A stretch of DNA of 44,227 bases from an uncultured Rubrobacteraceae bacterium (GTDB taxonomy: Bacteria > Actinomycetota > Rubrobacteria > Rubrobacterales > Rubrobacteraceae): assembly GCA_902806065.1 (NCBI GenBank), contig CADCVE010000029.1:1-44227 (forward strand), written 5' to 3'. A program made the position numbers and the translations under genes. Below, piece after piece: positions 16,757-25,220 of this stretch. The notes under the pieces are model-generated. The model worked only from the letters and a program-made list of their open reading frames with translations, had not been told where the DNA came from and made no database searches. Position 1 is the stretch's first letter. Each line of letters starts with the position of its first letter.

Positions 16757-16762
16757 CCCTAA

Positions 16763-16768
16763 ATTATA
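16763..16768 (-). promoter_or_regulatory. -10 box for a likely leaderless transcript
   Basis: A perfect TATAAT on the minus strand, followed by TTAGGG and then ATG. Transcription would begin at or within a base or two of the start codon. The -35 region lies in the 3' end of the GT2 gene and is not well conserved. Leaderless mRNAs are well known in actinobacteria. Confidence 0.5.
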
Positions 16769-16775
16769 TGAGCGA

Positions 16776-17759
16776 TTAGATGCCTTTGCTCAGAAAGCGG
16801 TGGAGCTTCTCAAAGACACGAGGACTCACGCGCGAGATCTCCGCGCTCCTGGCCCCCAGGTAAGCGCCCACCTGAGCCGGTACAGCGTACTTCACCGCAA
16901 GCAACACGAGCACCGGAGTCCCCTTGGCCGCCAACTCCTCGTCCTTGCGGAGCAGCCGGTAGAGGTGTATTGCGGAGCGGGGAATGGACAGGAGCAGGCG
17001 CCTCAGGTTCGGTACCAGCTCAAGCCCGAAGAGATCTAAGAGAACTCGCTGGTCCACGTAGTAGCGCCGCAAATCGTAGAGAGCGCCCCGCTCGTGGGAG
17101 TGAAACACGGCCGAGCGTGGCTCGTACACCGTGTTGTAGCCTGCCTCTACGACCCTCTTGCCCCACCGGATGTCCTCTCCGAAGCTCGTCTTCTCGAAGG
17201 GGATCTTCTCCCACACGGAGCGGCGCAGGCAAGAGCTTACGTTGTCGAAAGCGGCGAGCCGGCGGCGTTTCGCCGGGGACATCTCACGATACCGCTCCGG
17301 GCCACCGGCGAACTGCTCCCGACGTTCGAGCCCGGCGGTAGCCAGACTGTTCACCAGCACCCGGGTCAGGGCGGCAGAATTCGGGCGGGGGGCCTGCCGT
17401 CCGTAGACCCCCGCCACCAACTCGTCCTCCTCCAGGTTCTCAACCATCGCGGCCAGCCACCGTTCGTCGAGCGGTACAGCGTCCTGCACGGTAAGGGCCA
17501 CGTACTCCCCCCGAGCGAGCGAGATACCAAGGTTGCGCGTCGCACCGTGGTTGAATTCCTCTCTGGAGATCCGGTGGACGGTCGCCCCGTAGCGCCGGGC
17601 GAGATCTTCGGTGCCGTCCGTGGACCCGGAGTCGATCACGAGGATCTCGAGGTCGAAGTCACCTTCCTGCGCCTGGATCTTTTCGAGCAACTCCTCGAAG
17701 CCGGGGCCCGCGTCGAGCGTGGGGATAACGACCGAAACCCTGGTGGCGCCGGCCGTCAA
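16776..17759 (-). CDS. Family 2 glycosyltransferase, rhamnosyltransferase-like
   Basis: A GT-A fold inverting transferase of 327 residues. It starts VSVVIPTLDAG, with VIDSGSTDGT at 41-50 and FNHGATRNLGIS at 69-80. The metal-site variant LTVQDAVPLDERW is at about 89-101. The FNHG-TRN plus QDA-P combination is typical of bacterial rhamnosyltransferases. The TTG start at 17759 overlaps the stop of the upstream sulfotransferase (TTGA), so translation is coupled. A longer frame reaching 17915 runs into the upstream gene and is rejected. It fits with rmlA and rmlC at 27251-28731, which make the rhamnose donor. Confidence 0.85.
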   Translation of the reverse strand: MTAGATRVSVVIPTLDAGPGFEELLEKIQAQEGDFDLEILVIDSGSTDGTEDLARRYGATVHRISREEFNHGATRNLGISLARGEYVALTVQDAVPLDERWLAAMVENLEEDELVAGVYGRQAPRPNSAALTRVLVNSLATAGLERREQFAGGPERYREMSPAKRRRLAAFDNVSSCLRRSVWEKIPFEKTSFGEDIRWGKRVVEAGYNTVYEPRSAVFHSHERGALYDLRRYYVDQRVLLDLFGLELVPNLRRLLLSIPRSAIHLYRLLRKDEELAAKGTPVLVLLAVKYAVPAQVGAYLGARSAEISRVSPRVFEKLHRFLSKGI

Positions 17760-18871
17760 GGCGTGCCGTTTGGGTAGAACTCTTTGAGGAGTGGGGCGGT
17801 TATCTTCTCGACGGTCTCTATCTGTTCTGGGGTCAGATCCTCGCGCCACGAGCCCGGGCTCGCCTTGCGGTAGAACTTGCCCTCCCCCTTCTCCTCCTCC
17901 GGTATCCTCTCCCACGAGTGCTTCTCCACCGCCCGCCGCAACTCCTCGTCGTCCACCTCTATCTCCAGGGTGGAGTAGATGCGCCGCATCGTGCCAAGGG
18001 CGTCCGCTCGAAGGTCCTCGTAGCGCACCAGCACCTTGCGGCCCCGGTGGGCGTCGTAGGCTGTCTTGGTGCTCTCTATCGCTTGCAGGTAAGACTTGGC
18101 CCGCTTCCTTACGAAGGCTTTCGGGTTCTTCTCCGCGCGGGTCTCCGGGTTCAGTTCCCCCTTGTTTCTGTTCTCGTATTGCCAGCCCCCCTTGCGCTTC
18201 GCGTCTATGCTGGAGGCGGCGACGTCCCTGGGGTCGCGGACGAGCAGGATCATGCGGCTCTCCGGCAGCGCCTCCATCAGCAACGGCGCCCCCGCCGACC
18301 CGTTGGGCTCCTTGACCACCAGGTAGCTGTTGGAGCCGACCGCCTCCGGGAACCGGCCGGTCGCCTCGCTCAGGACGAAGGTGCGTATGGAGCCCATCCA
18401 GCTCTTTCTGTAGCCGTCCCCGAGGATGTAGTGCTTGCCGGCCTTACCTATGAGATGTTTGGCCCGATCGTAGTAGAGGTTGCCAAAGAGCGCCCCCACT
18501 AGCGGCTCGCGCCAGACGGCCTGTCCCTCTAGCTCCTCCATTATTTGCGAGAGCCAGGTGCTGCCCGTGCGCGCCGAACCGAAGATCCAGACGACATTTC
18601 CGGCCCTTATGCCACCGCTCTCCCCCCCCACACTCGGCCGCCGGGTCCTCGCCCCGAGCGTCCAGCCCTTCCTAGCTATGCGCAGCCCGACCTGCTTAAG
18701 CCTCCGCACACGATTCTCGCTCCGCCCGAACGCCTTCGAAACAGAAACACCCGAAGCCCCTGACGCAGGTTTCACCGCCACGCCGCGGAGATTCTGAATA
18801 ACGCTCGCCCTAGAAAATGCCTTTATGCCCCGCACTATTCTGAGGGCCGTGCGGCTCTCAAACACCGGCAT
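17756..18871 (-). CDS. Sulfotransferase with N-terminal tag
   Basis: A 371-residue sulfotransferase of the NVVWIFGSARTGSTW type. Loop GSARTGST is at 98-105 and LVRDPRDVAAS is at 210-220, with VVKEPNGSAGAPLLMEALP before it. The tag is MPVFESRTALRIVRGIKAF at 1-19, followed by a basic region to about 85. The ATG at 18871 has AGGAGG nine bases upstream; a longer frame to 18910 is rejected because the tag starts here. It lies 54 bases after the paralog at 18926 and is coupled to the GT2 gene. It ends with the same EKITAPLLKEFYP segment as its paralogs. Confidence 0.87.
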   Translation of the reverse strand: MPVFESRTALRIVRGIKAFSRASVIQNLRGVAVKPASGASGVSVSKAFGRSENRVRRLKQVGLRIARKGWTLGARTRRPSVGGESGGIRAGNVVWIFGSARTGSTWLSQIMEELEGQAVWREPLVGALFGNLYYDRAKHLIGKAGKHYILGDGYRKSWMGSIRTFVLSEATGRFPEAVGSNSYLVVKEPNGSAGAPLLMEALPESRMILLVRDPRDVAASSIDAKRKGGWQYENRNKGELNPETRAEKNPKAFVRKRAKSYLQAIESTKTAYDAHRGRKVLVRYEDLRADALGTMRRIYSTLEIEVDDEELRRAVEKHSWERIPEEEKGEGKFYRKASPGSWREDLTPEQIETVEKITAPLLKEFYPNGTP

Positions 18872-18925
18872 CTGTGGGTCCCTCCTATCGAAAACTGCAT
18901 GCGCACGCAATACGTCATTGTACCC

Positions 18926-19984
18926 TCAAGAAGGATAGAGTTCGCTCAGCAGGGGAGCGGTGATCTTCTCCACAGTCTTTATCTGCTCCGGGGTCAGGTC
19001 ATCACGCCATCCTCCGGGCGTCGCCTTACGGTAGAACTTGCCCTCTCCCTTCTCATCTTCGGGGATGTTCTCCCAGGAGTGCTTCTCTACTACCCGCCGC
19101 AGGGTCTCATCCGATACCGGTATCTCCAGGGACGAGTAGATTCGACGCATCGTACCGATAGCGTCCGCCCTGAGCTCTTCGTAGCGCACCAGGACCTTGC
19201 GGCCTTGGTGGGCATCGAAGGCTTTCTTGGCCTCCCCGACGTTCTTCACATACTTCCTGGAGCGCCCGCGGGCGCTTGGGCCGGAAGAGCCTTTCTTCTC
19301 CGGCCCGCCTTTCCAGCCGCCCTCCTTATGAGCGTCTATCCAGGAGGCCACGACGTCCCTGGGGTCGCGGACGAGCAGGATCATGCGGCTCTCCGGCATC
19401 GCCTCCATCAGCAACGGCGCCCCCGCCGAGCCTCCGGGTTCTTTGATCACCAGGAATCTGTTCGGATCTGCTGCCTCGGGGAATCGGGCTCCGGCCCCAT
19501 CCAAGACGAAGGACTTTATGGACCCCAGCCAAGTCTCCCTATACCGGGGTGACAGGATGAAGTGCTTACCTGTGCGCTCCTCGAGCCGCAGATGATTGGG
19601 GTCGAAGAGCGCACCCACCCAGGGCTCGAACCATACGGCATGGCCTTCGAGGTCCCCCATCATCCCCGAGAGCCAGGTGCTACCCGTGCGCCCGGCGCCA
19701 AAGATCCAGATGATGCTCTCCGGTCTTATGTCACCGGCTTCCGTCACCGATCCACGGCCCCTTTGTAGCTTCCGGCCTTGCCTTGCTATCAACCGCCCGG
19801 CCCGTTTGAGCTCCGAGGCCCGAGCGCCGATCTGCCTCGATACGCCGGATGCTACTAGCGCTGTAAATGCTTTTGGTCCGGGTCTTTGCTCCTGCTTTCC
19901 ACCACGAACGATGCCCGCCTCCAAGTTTAGAAATACCCTTATACCTCGCACTGTAACTACCGAACGATTCTTGAATACCGGCAC
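18926..19984 (-). CDS. Sulfotransferase with N-terminal tag, first gene of a five-gene operon
   Basis: A 352-residue sulfotransferase, paralog of 17756-18871. Loop GAGRTGST is at 96-103, and LLVRDPRDVVAS follows VIKEPGGSAGAPLLMEAMP. The tag starts VPVFKNRSVVTVRGIRVF and continues to GIVRG at residue 28. The start is GTG at 19984 with AGGAGG upstream; a longer frame to 20098 would cross the promoter at 20019-20047. It heads the run 19984 to 14271: sulfotransferase, sulfotransferase, GT2, sulfotransferase, GT4. These five presumably act on one repeat unit. Confidence 0.87.
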   Translation of the reverse strand: MPVFKNRSVVTVRGIRVFLNLEAGIVRGGKQEQRPGPKAFTALVASGVSRQIGARASELKRAGRLIARQGRKLQRGRGSVTEAGDIRPESIIWIFGAGRTGSTWLSGMMGDLEGHAVWFEPWVGALFDPNHLRLEERTGKHFILSPRYRETWLGSIKSFVLDGAGARFPEAADPNRFLVIKEPGGSAGAPLLMEAMPESRMILLVRDPRDVVASWIDAHKEGGWKGGPEKKGSSGPSARGRSRKYVKNVGEAKKAFDAHQGRKVLVRYEELRADAIGTMRRIYSSLEIPVSDETLRRVVEKHSWENIPEDEKGEGKFYRKATPGGWRDDLTPEQIKTVEKITAPLLSELYPS

Positions 19985-20018
19985 TCGAAGTTCCTCCTGT
20001 CTAACACACTCACCGCAT

Positions 20019-20047
20019 ATTATCCCAAAAGATCCAGGTCCTCTCAA
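20019..20047 (-). promoter_or_regulatory. Promoter of the five-gene sulfotransferase/glycosyltransferase operon
   Basis: On the minus strand, TTGAGA (20042-20047), 17 bases, then GATAAT (20019-20024). The predicted start is about 30 bases before the GTG at 19984, with AGGAGG between. Confidence 0.6.
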
Positions 20048-20160
20048 AACACCGTAGCCGTGACACCCCTGTACTTCGCCGGCACGTCCGGTATCCACTA
20101 ACCTAATACCCTTGTTGGCATGACGTGATGTCTACGGTATTGTTAACGGCTATGGCGTTG

Positions 20161-20190
20161 TTGCTGTAGACTATTGTGGGTCTATCTTAT
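20161..20190 (+). promoter_or_regulatory. Possible promoter and operator of the ABC exporter genes
   Basis: TTGCTG (20161-20166), 18 bases, then TCTTAT (20185-20190). The spacer is an inverted repeat, TAGAC (20167-20171), eight bases, GTCTA (20180-20184). An overlapping TTGTTG/TCTATC pair is also possible. No regulator gene is adjacent. Tentative. Confidence 0.35.
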
Positions 20191-20249
20191 CCGGGGCTCG
20201 CCTCATTCGGGGGCTCGGACTCGTAACAAGACTTAAATGAGGAGTCGGT

Positions 20250-21134
20250 TTGTCTTCCACTTACACGTCCGGCGTAGAGGAACCTACAAAGGGACCTATA
20301 TACACGTCCGGCGCGAAGGGACCTATAGAGGGGATTTCGAGCGCGCTGGCCGAGCTCTACCGCCGGAGATGGTTGGCGGTTTACTTCGCGCAGCGCGAGC
20401 TGTCTCGCAGTTACCGGAGCTCTTACCTGGGCATGTTGTGGGCTCTTCTGGGTCCCTTGCTCCAGATCGTGCTGCTCACGATAGTCTTCTCAGAGATAAT
20501 CGGGATCCGGTTCAGAGAAGTAACGGGCGACAGCACGCTGAACTTCGGCCTGTTTCTATACTGCGGGCTCATCCCCTTTCTAGCTTTCTCCGAGACGCTC
20601 AACAAAGCCTCGAACAGCGTTCGGAGCAACGCGGCCCTGGTGCAGAAGGTGGTATTTCCGCTGGAGATCCTCCCGCTGACCAGGGCGATTACGGTCCTGA
20701 TAAACATGGTATTCGGACTGGGAGTGCTCATACTCGTCGTCGTGCTGCTGGAGGGCCAGCTGCGTTGGACGATCCTCTTGATACCTCTGCTCGTGGCGCT
20801 GCAGTTGGTGTTCACCCTGGGCCTGAGCTACCTGTTCGCGGTCATCGGCACCTACCTGCCTGATACGAGAGAGACCCTGCGCTCGTTCGTGCGTGCGCTG
20901 TTTTTCATCACCCCGATCATCTGGCCGGCGGGTAGAGTGCCAGAGAACCTCAGCTTCCTGGTGGACTATAATCCGCTGGCGTTCCTGGTCGGCGCTTACC
21001 GGAGCCTGGTTTTGGAAGGCGAGTTCCCGGACCTGTCGGGGGCCCTCTACTTCTCCGTCTTTTCGATCGTGTTATTAGTCGTGGGGTTCGTTCTGTTCGT
21101 GCGGGTCAAGCAAAAGTTCGCGGATTTGATCTGA
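20250..21134 (+). CDS. Polysaccharide ABC exporter, permease (Wzm-like)
   Basis: An ABC-2 type permease of 294 residues in the cytoplasmic membrane. It would form, with the next gene, the exporter for the lipid-linked glycan. A family-typical interface segment, YFAQRELSRSYRSSYLGMLW, precedes about six hydrophobic spans. VQKVVFPLEILP and FFITPIIWPAG are hallmark loops of the Wzm/TagG group. The TTG start at 20250 has GAGGAG six bases upstream. The first 30 residues are unusual: an imperfect tandem duplication (TYTSG... then IYTSG...) from a 39-base DNA repeat at 20262-20333. Its stop overlaps the ATPase start by one base (TGATG). Confidence 0.92.
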   Translation: MSSTYTSGVEEPTKGPIYTSGAKGPIEGISSALAELYRRRWLAVYFAQRELSRSYRSSYLGMLWALLGPLLQIVLLTIVFSEIIGIRFREVTGDSTLNFGLFLYCGLIPFLAFSETLNKASNSVRSNAALVQKVVFPLEILPLTRAITVLINMVFGLGVLILVVVLLEGQLRWTILLIPLLVALQLVFTLGLSYLFAVIGTYLPDTRETLRSFVRALFFITPIIWPAGRVPENLSFLVDYNPLAFLVGAYRSLVLEGEFPDLSGALYFSVFSIVLLVVGFVLFVRVKQKFADLI

Positions 21135-22444
21135 TGCCCGTAGTCTCTTTAGAAGAGGTCTCCAAGAAGTACCGGATCTTCCCGAGCACACGTGCCCAGT
21201 TGAAGAGGGTCTTGAGCCTCGGTAAGAGCAAGGCCGAACACGAGTTCTGGGCCTTGAAGGACGTGAACATGGAGGTGGAACCGGGCACGGCCCTCGGCAT
21301 CCTGGGCCGCAACGGGGCCGGCAAGAGCACCCTCCTGAAGATAGTCTCCGGTGTTCTGCAACCCACATACGGCAAGGTCAGGGTAGACGGCCGCCTGGTG
21401 GCGCTGCTGCAGCTAGGAGCGGGCTTCAACGACGAGTTCACCGGCCGGGAGAACGTCACATTGAACGGCCTGATCCTGGGCATAGATCGCAAAGAGATGC
21501 TGAACCGGTTCGACGAGATAGCAGCCTTCGCGGACATCGGGGAGTTCATGGAACAGCCCCTGAAGACTTACTCCAGCGGCATGCGCGCCCGGCTCGGTTT
21601 CGCCGTCGCGGTAAATGTAAAGCCGGACATACTGCTTGTAGACGAAGCTCTCTCCACCGGAGACGCGGTCTTCAAAGCCAAGGGTATCCAAAAGATGCGC
21701 GATCTACGCGATTCCGGAGCCACTATCTTGTTCGTCTCCCACAGCGCGACCCAGGTGAAGAACTTCTGCACCGAAGCCACGCTACTGCACAAGGGCAGCC
21801 TCGTAGCCCGCGGCGAGACCAGCGAGGTTATAGACTACTATGAGGCCCTGGTCTCAAAATCCGCGACAAAACAGAACGGCCAGCCCGGCCCGGCCCAGCC
21901 ATCGAACTTCGATCTGGGGGACGACGAGGAAGAGGATCTGAAAACCCCGGACTCCAAGGCCTCCGCACTCGACATCAATAGCACGAGCCTGCGCCACGGC
22001 ACGGGAGAGGCAAAGATACAAAGCGTAGAGGTCCTCGACGAAAGCGGCAGGCCCGTAGACCCGGTGGATCCGGACTCCATGCTCACAATCCGGGCACACG
22101 TACAGTACACGCAGGCCGTAGACGATAGTGCCGTCGGCATCGTACTGCGCAATAGAGGGGGTTTGGACATCTTCTCGACCAGTACGGCTGTCGAGGGGAC
22201 TCCGATCGGGAGCAGGAATGCCGGCGAGCGCGTGATCGTGGACTTCTCCTTTCGGGTGCCGCTGAAGCACGGCCGCTATAGCGTGGCCGCCTTCGTCTCA
22301 CGCTCCGGAGCCAAAGTAGACCTGGATTGGGTCGGGGTGGCAGCGGTGTTCAAGATGTCCCGACCATCCGGTAGGGGCAATTTCGCGGGCCTGGTTGACC
22401 TACCCACGCAGGTTCGGCTCGAAGAGCCGGACAGAGCGCGGTAG
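21134..22444 (+). CDS. Polysaccharide ABC exporter, ATPase with C-terminal Wzt-type domain
   Basis: ATPase partner of the permease. Walker A GRNGAGKST is at 58-66, signature YSSGM at 146-150, and Walker B DILLVDEA at 165-172. H-loop VSHSA follows. After a linker (about 245-290) residues 290-425 are an immunoglobulin-like domain (GEAKIQSVEVLDESGRPVD onward) of the Wzt C-terminal type. In E. coli O9a, that domain is known to recognise the modified end of the glycan before export. Here the recognised end group could be methyl or sulfate (inference). The start overlaps the permease stop. Confidence 0.92.
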   Translation: MPVVSLEEVSKKYRIFPSTRAQLKRVLSLGKSKAEHEFWALKDVNMEVEPGTALGILGRNGAGKSTLLKIVSGVLQPTYGKVRVDGRLVALLQLGAGFNDEFTGRENVTLNGLILGIDRKEMLNRFDEIAAFADIGEFMEQPLKTYSSGMRARLGFAVAVNVKPDILLVDEALSTGDAVFKAKGIQKMRDLRDSGATILFVSHSATQVKNFCTEATLLHKGSLVARGETSEVIDYYEALVSKSATKQNGQPGPAQPSNFDLGDDEEEDLKTPDSKASALDINSTSLRHGTGEAKIQSVEVLDESGRPVDPVDPDSMLTIRAHVQYTQAVDDSAVGIVLRNRGGLDIFSTSTAVEGTPIGSRNAGERVIVDFSFRVPLKHGRYSVAAFVSRSGAKVDLDWVGVAAVFKMSRPSGRGNFAGLVDLPTQVRLEEPDRAR

Positions 22445-22466
22445 AATCGGAAGCCTCCCGCCCAGG

Positions 22467-23495
22467 ATGTCCTCCCCGGCGTTACCCCGCGTCACGGTCG
22501 TGATCCCAAACTGGAACGGCGAAAGGTTCCTGGATCTCTGCCTGACCTCGCTACGCTGCCAGTCGTTCAAGGACTTCGAGACGGTCCTGGTGGATAACGG
22601 CTCCACGGACACCTCGGTGAAATTCACCAAACGAAACTTCCCGGAGGTCCGGGTGGTCTCTCTAGACGATAACCGGGGCTTCAGTGTAGCGGTGAACGTG
22701 GGCATTCGGGCATCCGAGGCGGAGTACGTGGCGTTGCTGAACAACGACACGGAGGTGGACCCCGGCTGGCTCGAAGCGTTGACGCGCGCCGGGGAGTCGT
22801 ATTTGGAGGCGGGGCTGTTCGCAAGCAAGCTGGTGGACTTCCACGACCGCCGTGTGCTGGACGGCGCGGGTGACGCCCTCCGGCGGAGTGGACTGCCGTA
22901 CAGGATCGGGCACCAAGAGCTAGACCGCGGGCAGTTCGACGAGCCAGCCTTGGTGTTCAGCGCATGTGCGGCGGCGGCCTTGTACAGACGATCGCTCTTC
23001 GAGGAGATCGGGCCGTTCGACGAGGACTTCTTCGCCTACTGCGAGGACGGGGACGTGAGCTTTAGAGCCCAACTCGCTGGCTATCAGTGCGTGTACGTGC
23101 CGGAAGCCGTCGTCTACCACATGGGTAGCGCCTCGACCGGCGGCAAGCGGAGCCCGACCGCGACCCGGCTCGGCACCCAGAACAGCGTGAACCTGCTGAT
23201 AAAGAACCTGCCCGTAGCGCTCGTGTGGAGGTCCCTGCCCTCCCTCGTAGGCGGCCAACTCGCGCGCATACTGGCAACCTCGTTCTCAGGCTCCGGGCTT
23301 CGGGCGCACTTAGGTGGTCTGGCTGGAGCGTGGCATCTTCTGCCCCGGATGTTGGAGAAACGCAAGGGGATTCAGAGCCGGCGAAGAGTCTCCGACGACT
23401 ATGTCAGCCAGCTCCTGCAGTACTCTTCCCGCCAGGCCAAAGAGAGCAGACGGCGGCGTGTTCGGGACCGAATCCGGCTGCGCCTCAAACGGTGA
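22467..23495 (+). CDS. Family 2 glycosyltransferase
   Basis: A GT-A enzyme of 342 residues: VTVVIPNWNGERFLDLC, VDNGSTD at 42-48, DNRGFSVAVNVGI at about 68-80, and NNDTEVDPGW at 92-101. Later come FDEDFFAYCEDGDVSFRAQ and VYHMGSAST. This layout matches the rhamnosyltransferase-like GT2 group. The ATG at 22467 is chosen by homology of the start, although the ribosome site (GGAAG) is weak. A frame from 22395 overlaps the ATPase gene by about 50 bases. It is probably cotranscribed with the exporter. The C-terminus is basic (SRRRRVRDRIRLRLKR), possibly for membrane contact. Confidence 0.86.
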   Translation: MSSPALPRVTVVIPNWNGERFLDLCLTSLRCQSFKDFETVLVDNGSTDTSVKFTKRNFPEVRVVSLDDNRGFSVAVNVGIRASEAEYVALLNNDTEVDPGWLEALTRAGESYLEAGLFASKLVDFHDRRVLDGAGDALRRSGLPYRIGHQELDRGQFDEPALVFSACAAAALYRRSLFEEIGPFDEDFFAYCEDGDVSFRAQLAGYQCVYVPEAVVYHMGSASTGGKRSPTATRLGTQNSVNLLIKNLPVALVWRSLPSLVGGQLARILATSFSGSGLRAHLGGLAGAWHLLPRMLEKRKGIQSRRRVSDDYVSQLLQYSSRQAKESRRRRVRDRIRLRLKR

Positions 23496-23826
23496 GCCTC
23501 CTCACCGACAAAGCGCACCTCCCGATCCGCAAGTAGCCGGCATAGCCTCGGGTCTCCCAGTACGCGCACCTCTCTTGCCCCAGTCCTTTCGAGGGGCTTT
23601 CGTGAAGAGTCGGTTTCCAGCTCTCACGGAACGGACCCCTCCGACGGCGGTCGATTGTTTGGCGATGGACCTGAACGTCTTCTCGCCTGGATCTTCCCTC
23701 AGTTTCGTGTTTCCGGATTCTCATGCCACCAGACCCTGCCCGCCAGAGAATCTTTAGCCTTCATGACGAGGTCCTCCACCTTATCGGGCCAGTCCGGTTG
23801 CTGGCCCCGGAGGAGGCCGGCGGCCC
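23496..23826. other. Intergenic segment without a recognised intact gene
   Basis: No intact gene is apparent. On the minus strand, about 23700-23870 holds a frame reading RAAGLLRGQQPDWPDKVEDL. This could be a further, out-of-frame piece of the truncated phosphotransferase-like gene next to it. I see no terminator or repeat. Confidence 0.4.
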
Positions 23827-24666
23827 TCATGAGTATTCTTCTGCAAAGGCCCGCGCAGAGCGATCCGTGCACGCTCGTGGGAGAGGTCGTGGCGGAGCGG
23901 CATGACGGCGAGGCTGGACTCGCACCGTCAACCGCAAAGTGGCCCTCAGACTGGCCAGGTACCGAACCACCTCGACGTCCCACTCCTTGGCCTGCCAGTC
24001 TCCCGTCCCAAACCGGGCGAGTAACAGAGGCTCGCGTTCGGGTGGTGACCCCGCCATCAGTAGGGGGAGAGCCGGAAGCTGGTGGTCGTAGGGGAAGGCC
24101 TGCGCCAGCATATCGAGATCGGGTATGTAGGAGAATGGCTCGAAGATCGAGGAAACGTCAGAGACCTCTGATGCCGAGCTAGATCGCCGCAGCCTCTCCC
24201 AGATCCACCGGGATTTGTTCCCCGCCTGTATAACGCCGCTCACCCTCTGGCTCCACTCCTGTCCCGTGTCGGGCTCCCCGAGGCGCAGTGTGTACAGCAC
24301 AACGTAGTGGGTAGCGTGCCGGTAGCAGACGTGGGAAACTTCGCACTCCCGGACCCGGTAGGTCCCCTTATCGAGAGGCCGCAGGTGTCTTTGCAAGACC
24401 TCCCGCATCCGCTCGGGGTCTCGAGCATACTCGACGAGTTGAGCGAAGCCCGAGTCCTCTACCAGAGGCGGCTCGGCGCTCGCTGAGCCTCCCCGGTCTC
24501 GTGCCGGCCAATCTTGAGCCTGCGGAGCCCACATCTCCAGGGACTGCCGGCCTTGAGATCGCTCTGACCTCCGCACTCCGCCAAGGCGGACACGCGCCGC
24601 CGATGCCCTGTCCCTCAAAAATCGTATGAGTACACCGAGAACCCTTACACTTCGCTCCTTTAGCAC
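23827..24666 (-). pseudogene. Truncated phosphotransferase-like protein (N-terminal part)
   Basis: A 279-residue frame resembling the N-terminal region of actinobacterial APH-like phosphotransferases: YRVRECEVSHVCYRHATHYV, VVLYTLRLGEP, VSGVIQAG, FEPFSYIPDLDMLAQAFPYD, LPALPLLMAGSP, then EWDVEVVRYLASLRATLRL. Right where the kinase core should begin, the sequence turns into basic, Pro/Arg-rich residues and stops. No Brenner-type catalytic loop HGD-x-x-x-x-N is seen. I therefore call it truncated. The start is GTG at 24666, though an AAAGGAG lies just inside the frame. Homology is from memory, so an intact novel protein is possible. Some pathways cap glycans with phosphate, so the loss may have changed the polymer. 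Confidence 0.55.
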
Positions 24667-25189
24667 GACCGACTACCCCAGCCAGCGATCTTCTTATGAT
24701 CAAGGTCTACGACGGTTTACTTCGACCAAGTACCGAGACGCGACTACCGGCGGTGTGTCTACACCTTGCTCTCACCGCTATAGGTAGCCGTCTGTATCGC
24801 TCGCGCAAGACGTGCTGGTCAAGATCACAACCGACCTGAACTTGTCGTCAGACTCACCTCTTTAAGTGTCACTTTGCTAAGGGTCCCTTTGGCGCAGCTT
24901 TACCTTACGTCCGCTATTATTCTCGAAGGTCGTTGAATTGCTGTTAGACAGGCATTAGAAAGCTCTAATCTAGCGGACGACCGTTGCCGCCGCTGGACAC
25001 GCCTGCCGCTTATGCTGGCATGACCGTCGTCCTACAGCTAGTGGACCGAGCTACCTCTATCCGCTGGACGACCCCTGTTCGAGACTAAACTTCTTTGAGA
25101 TACTGTGGTGGACAAGGAAACAGCAGGGCTTAGGCAGCTCTGGCCCTCGTTTTTAGTACAGCAAGTACAATAGGAAGGTGCTAGATCTG
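24667..25189. other. Intergenic region upstream of a sulfotransferase
   Basis: About 520 bases, less GC-rich than the genes on either side, with no credible gene. A short inverted repeat, ATTAGA-AAGC-TCTAAT, lies near 24956. It probably holds the promoters of the divergent genes on either side, but no strong -35/-10 pair stands out. Confidence 0.4.
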
Positions 25190-25220
25190 ATGTCGCTTCA
25201 AGAACCGTACGGACTCTAAA

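Noticed and set aside
15950-16762. Plus-strand frame of 270 residues opposite the sulfotransferase at 15635-16756
   Set aside because: Shadow frame without motifs; the opposite strand is a certain gene.
17760-17915. N-terminal extension of the GT2 gene
   Set aside because: It lies inside the 3' end of the upstream sulfotransferase. The GT-A fold starts right after the TTG at 17759.
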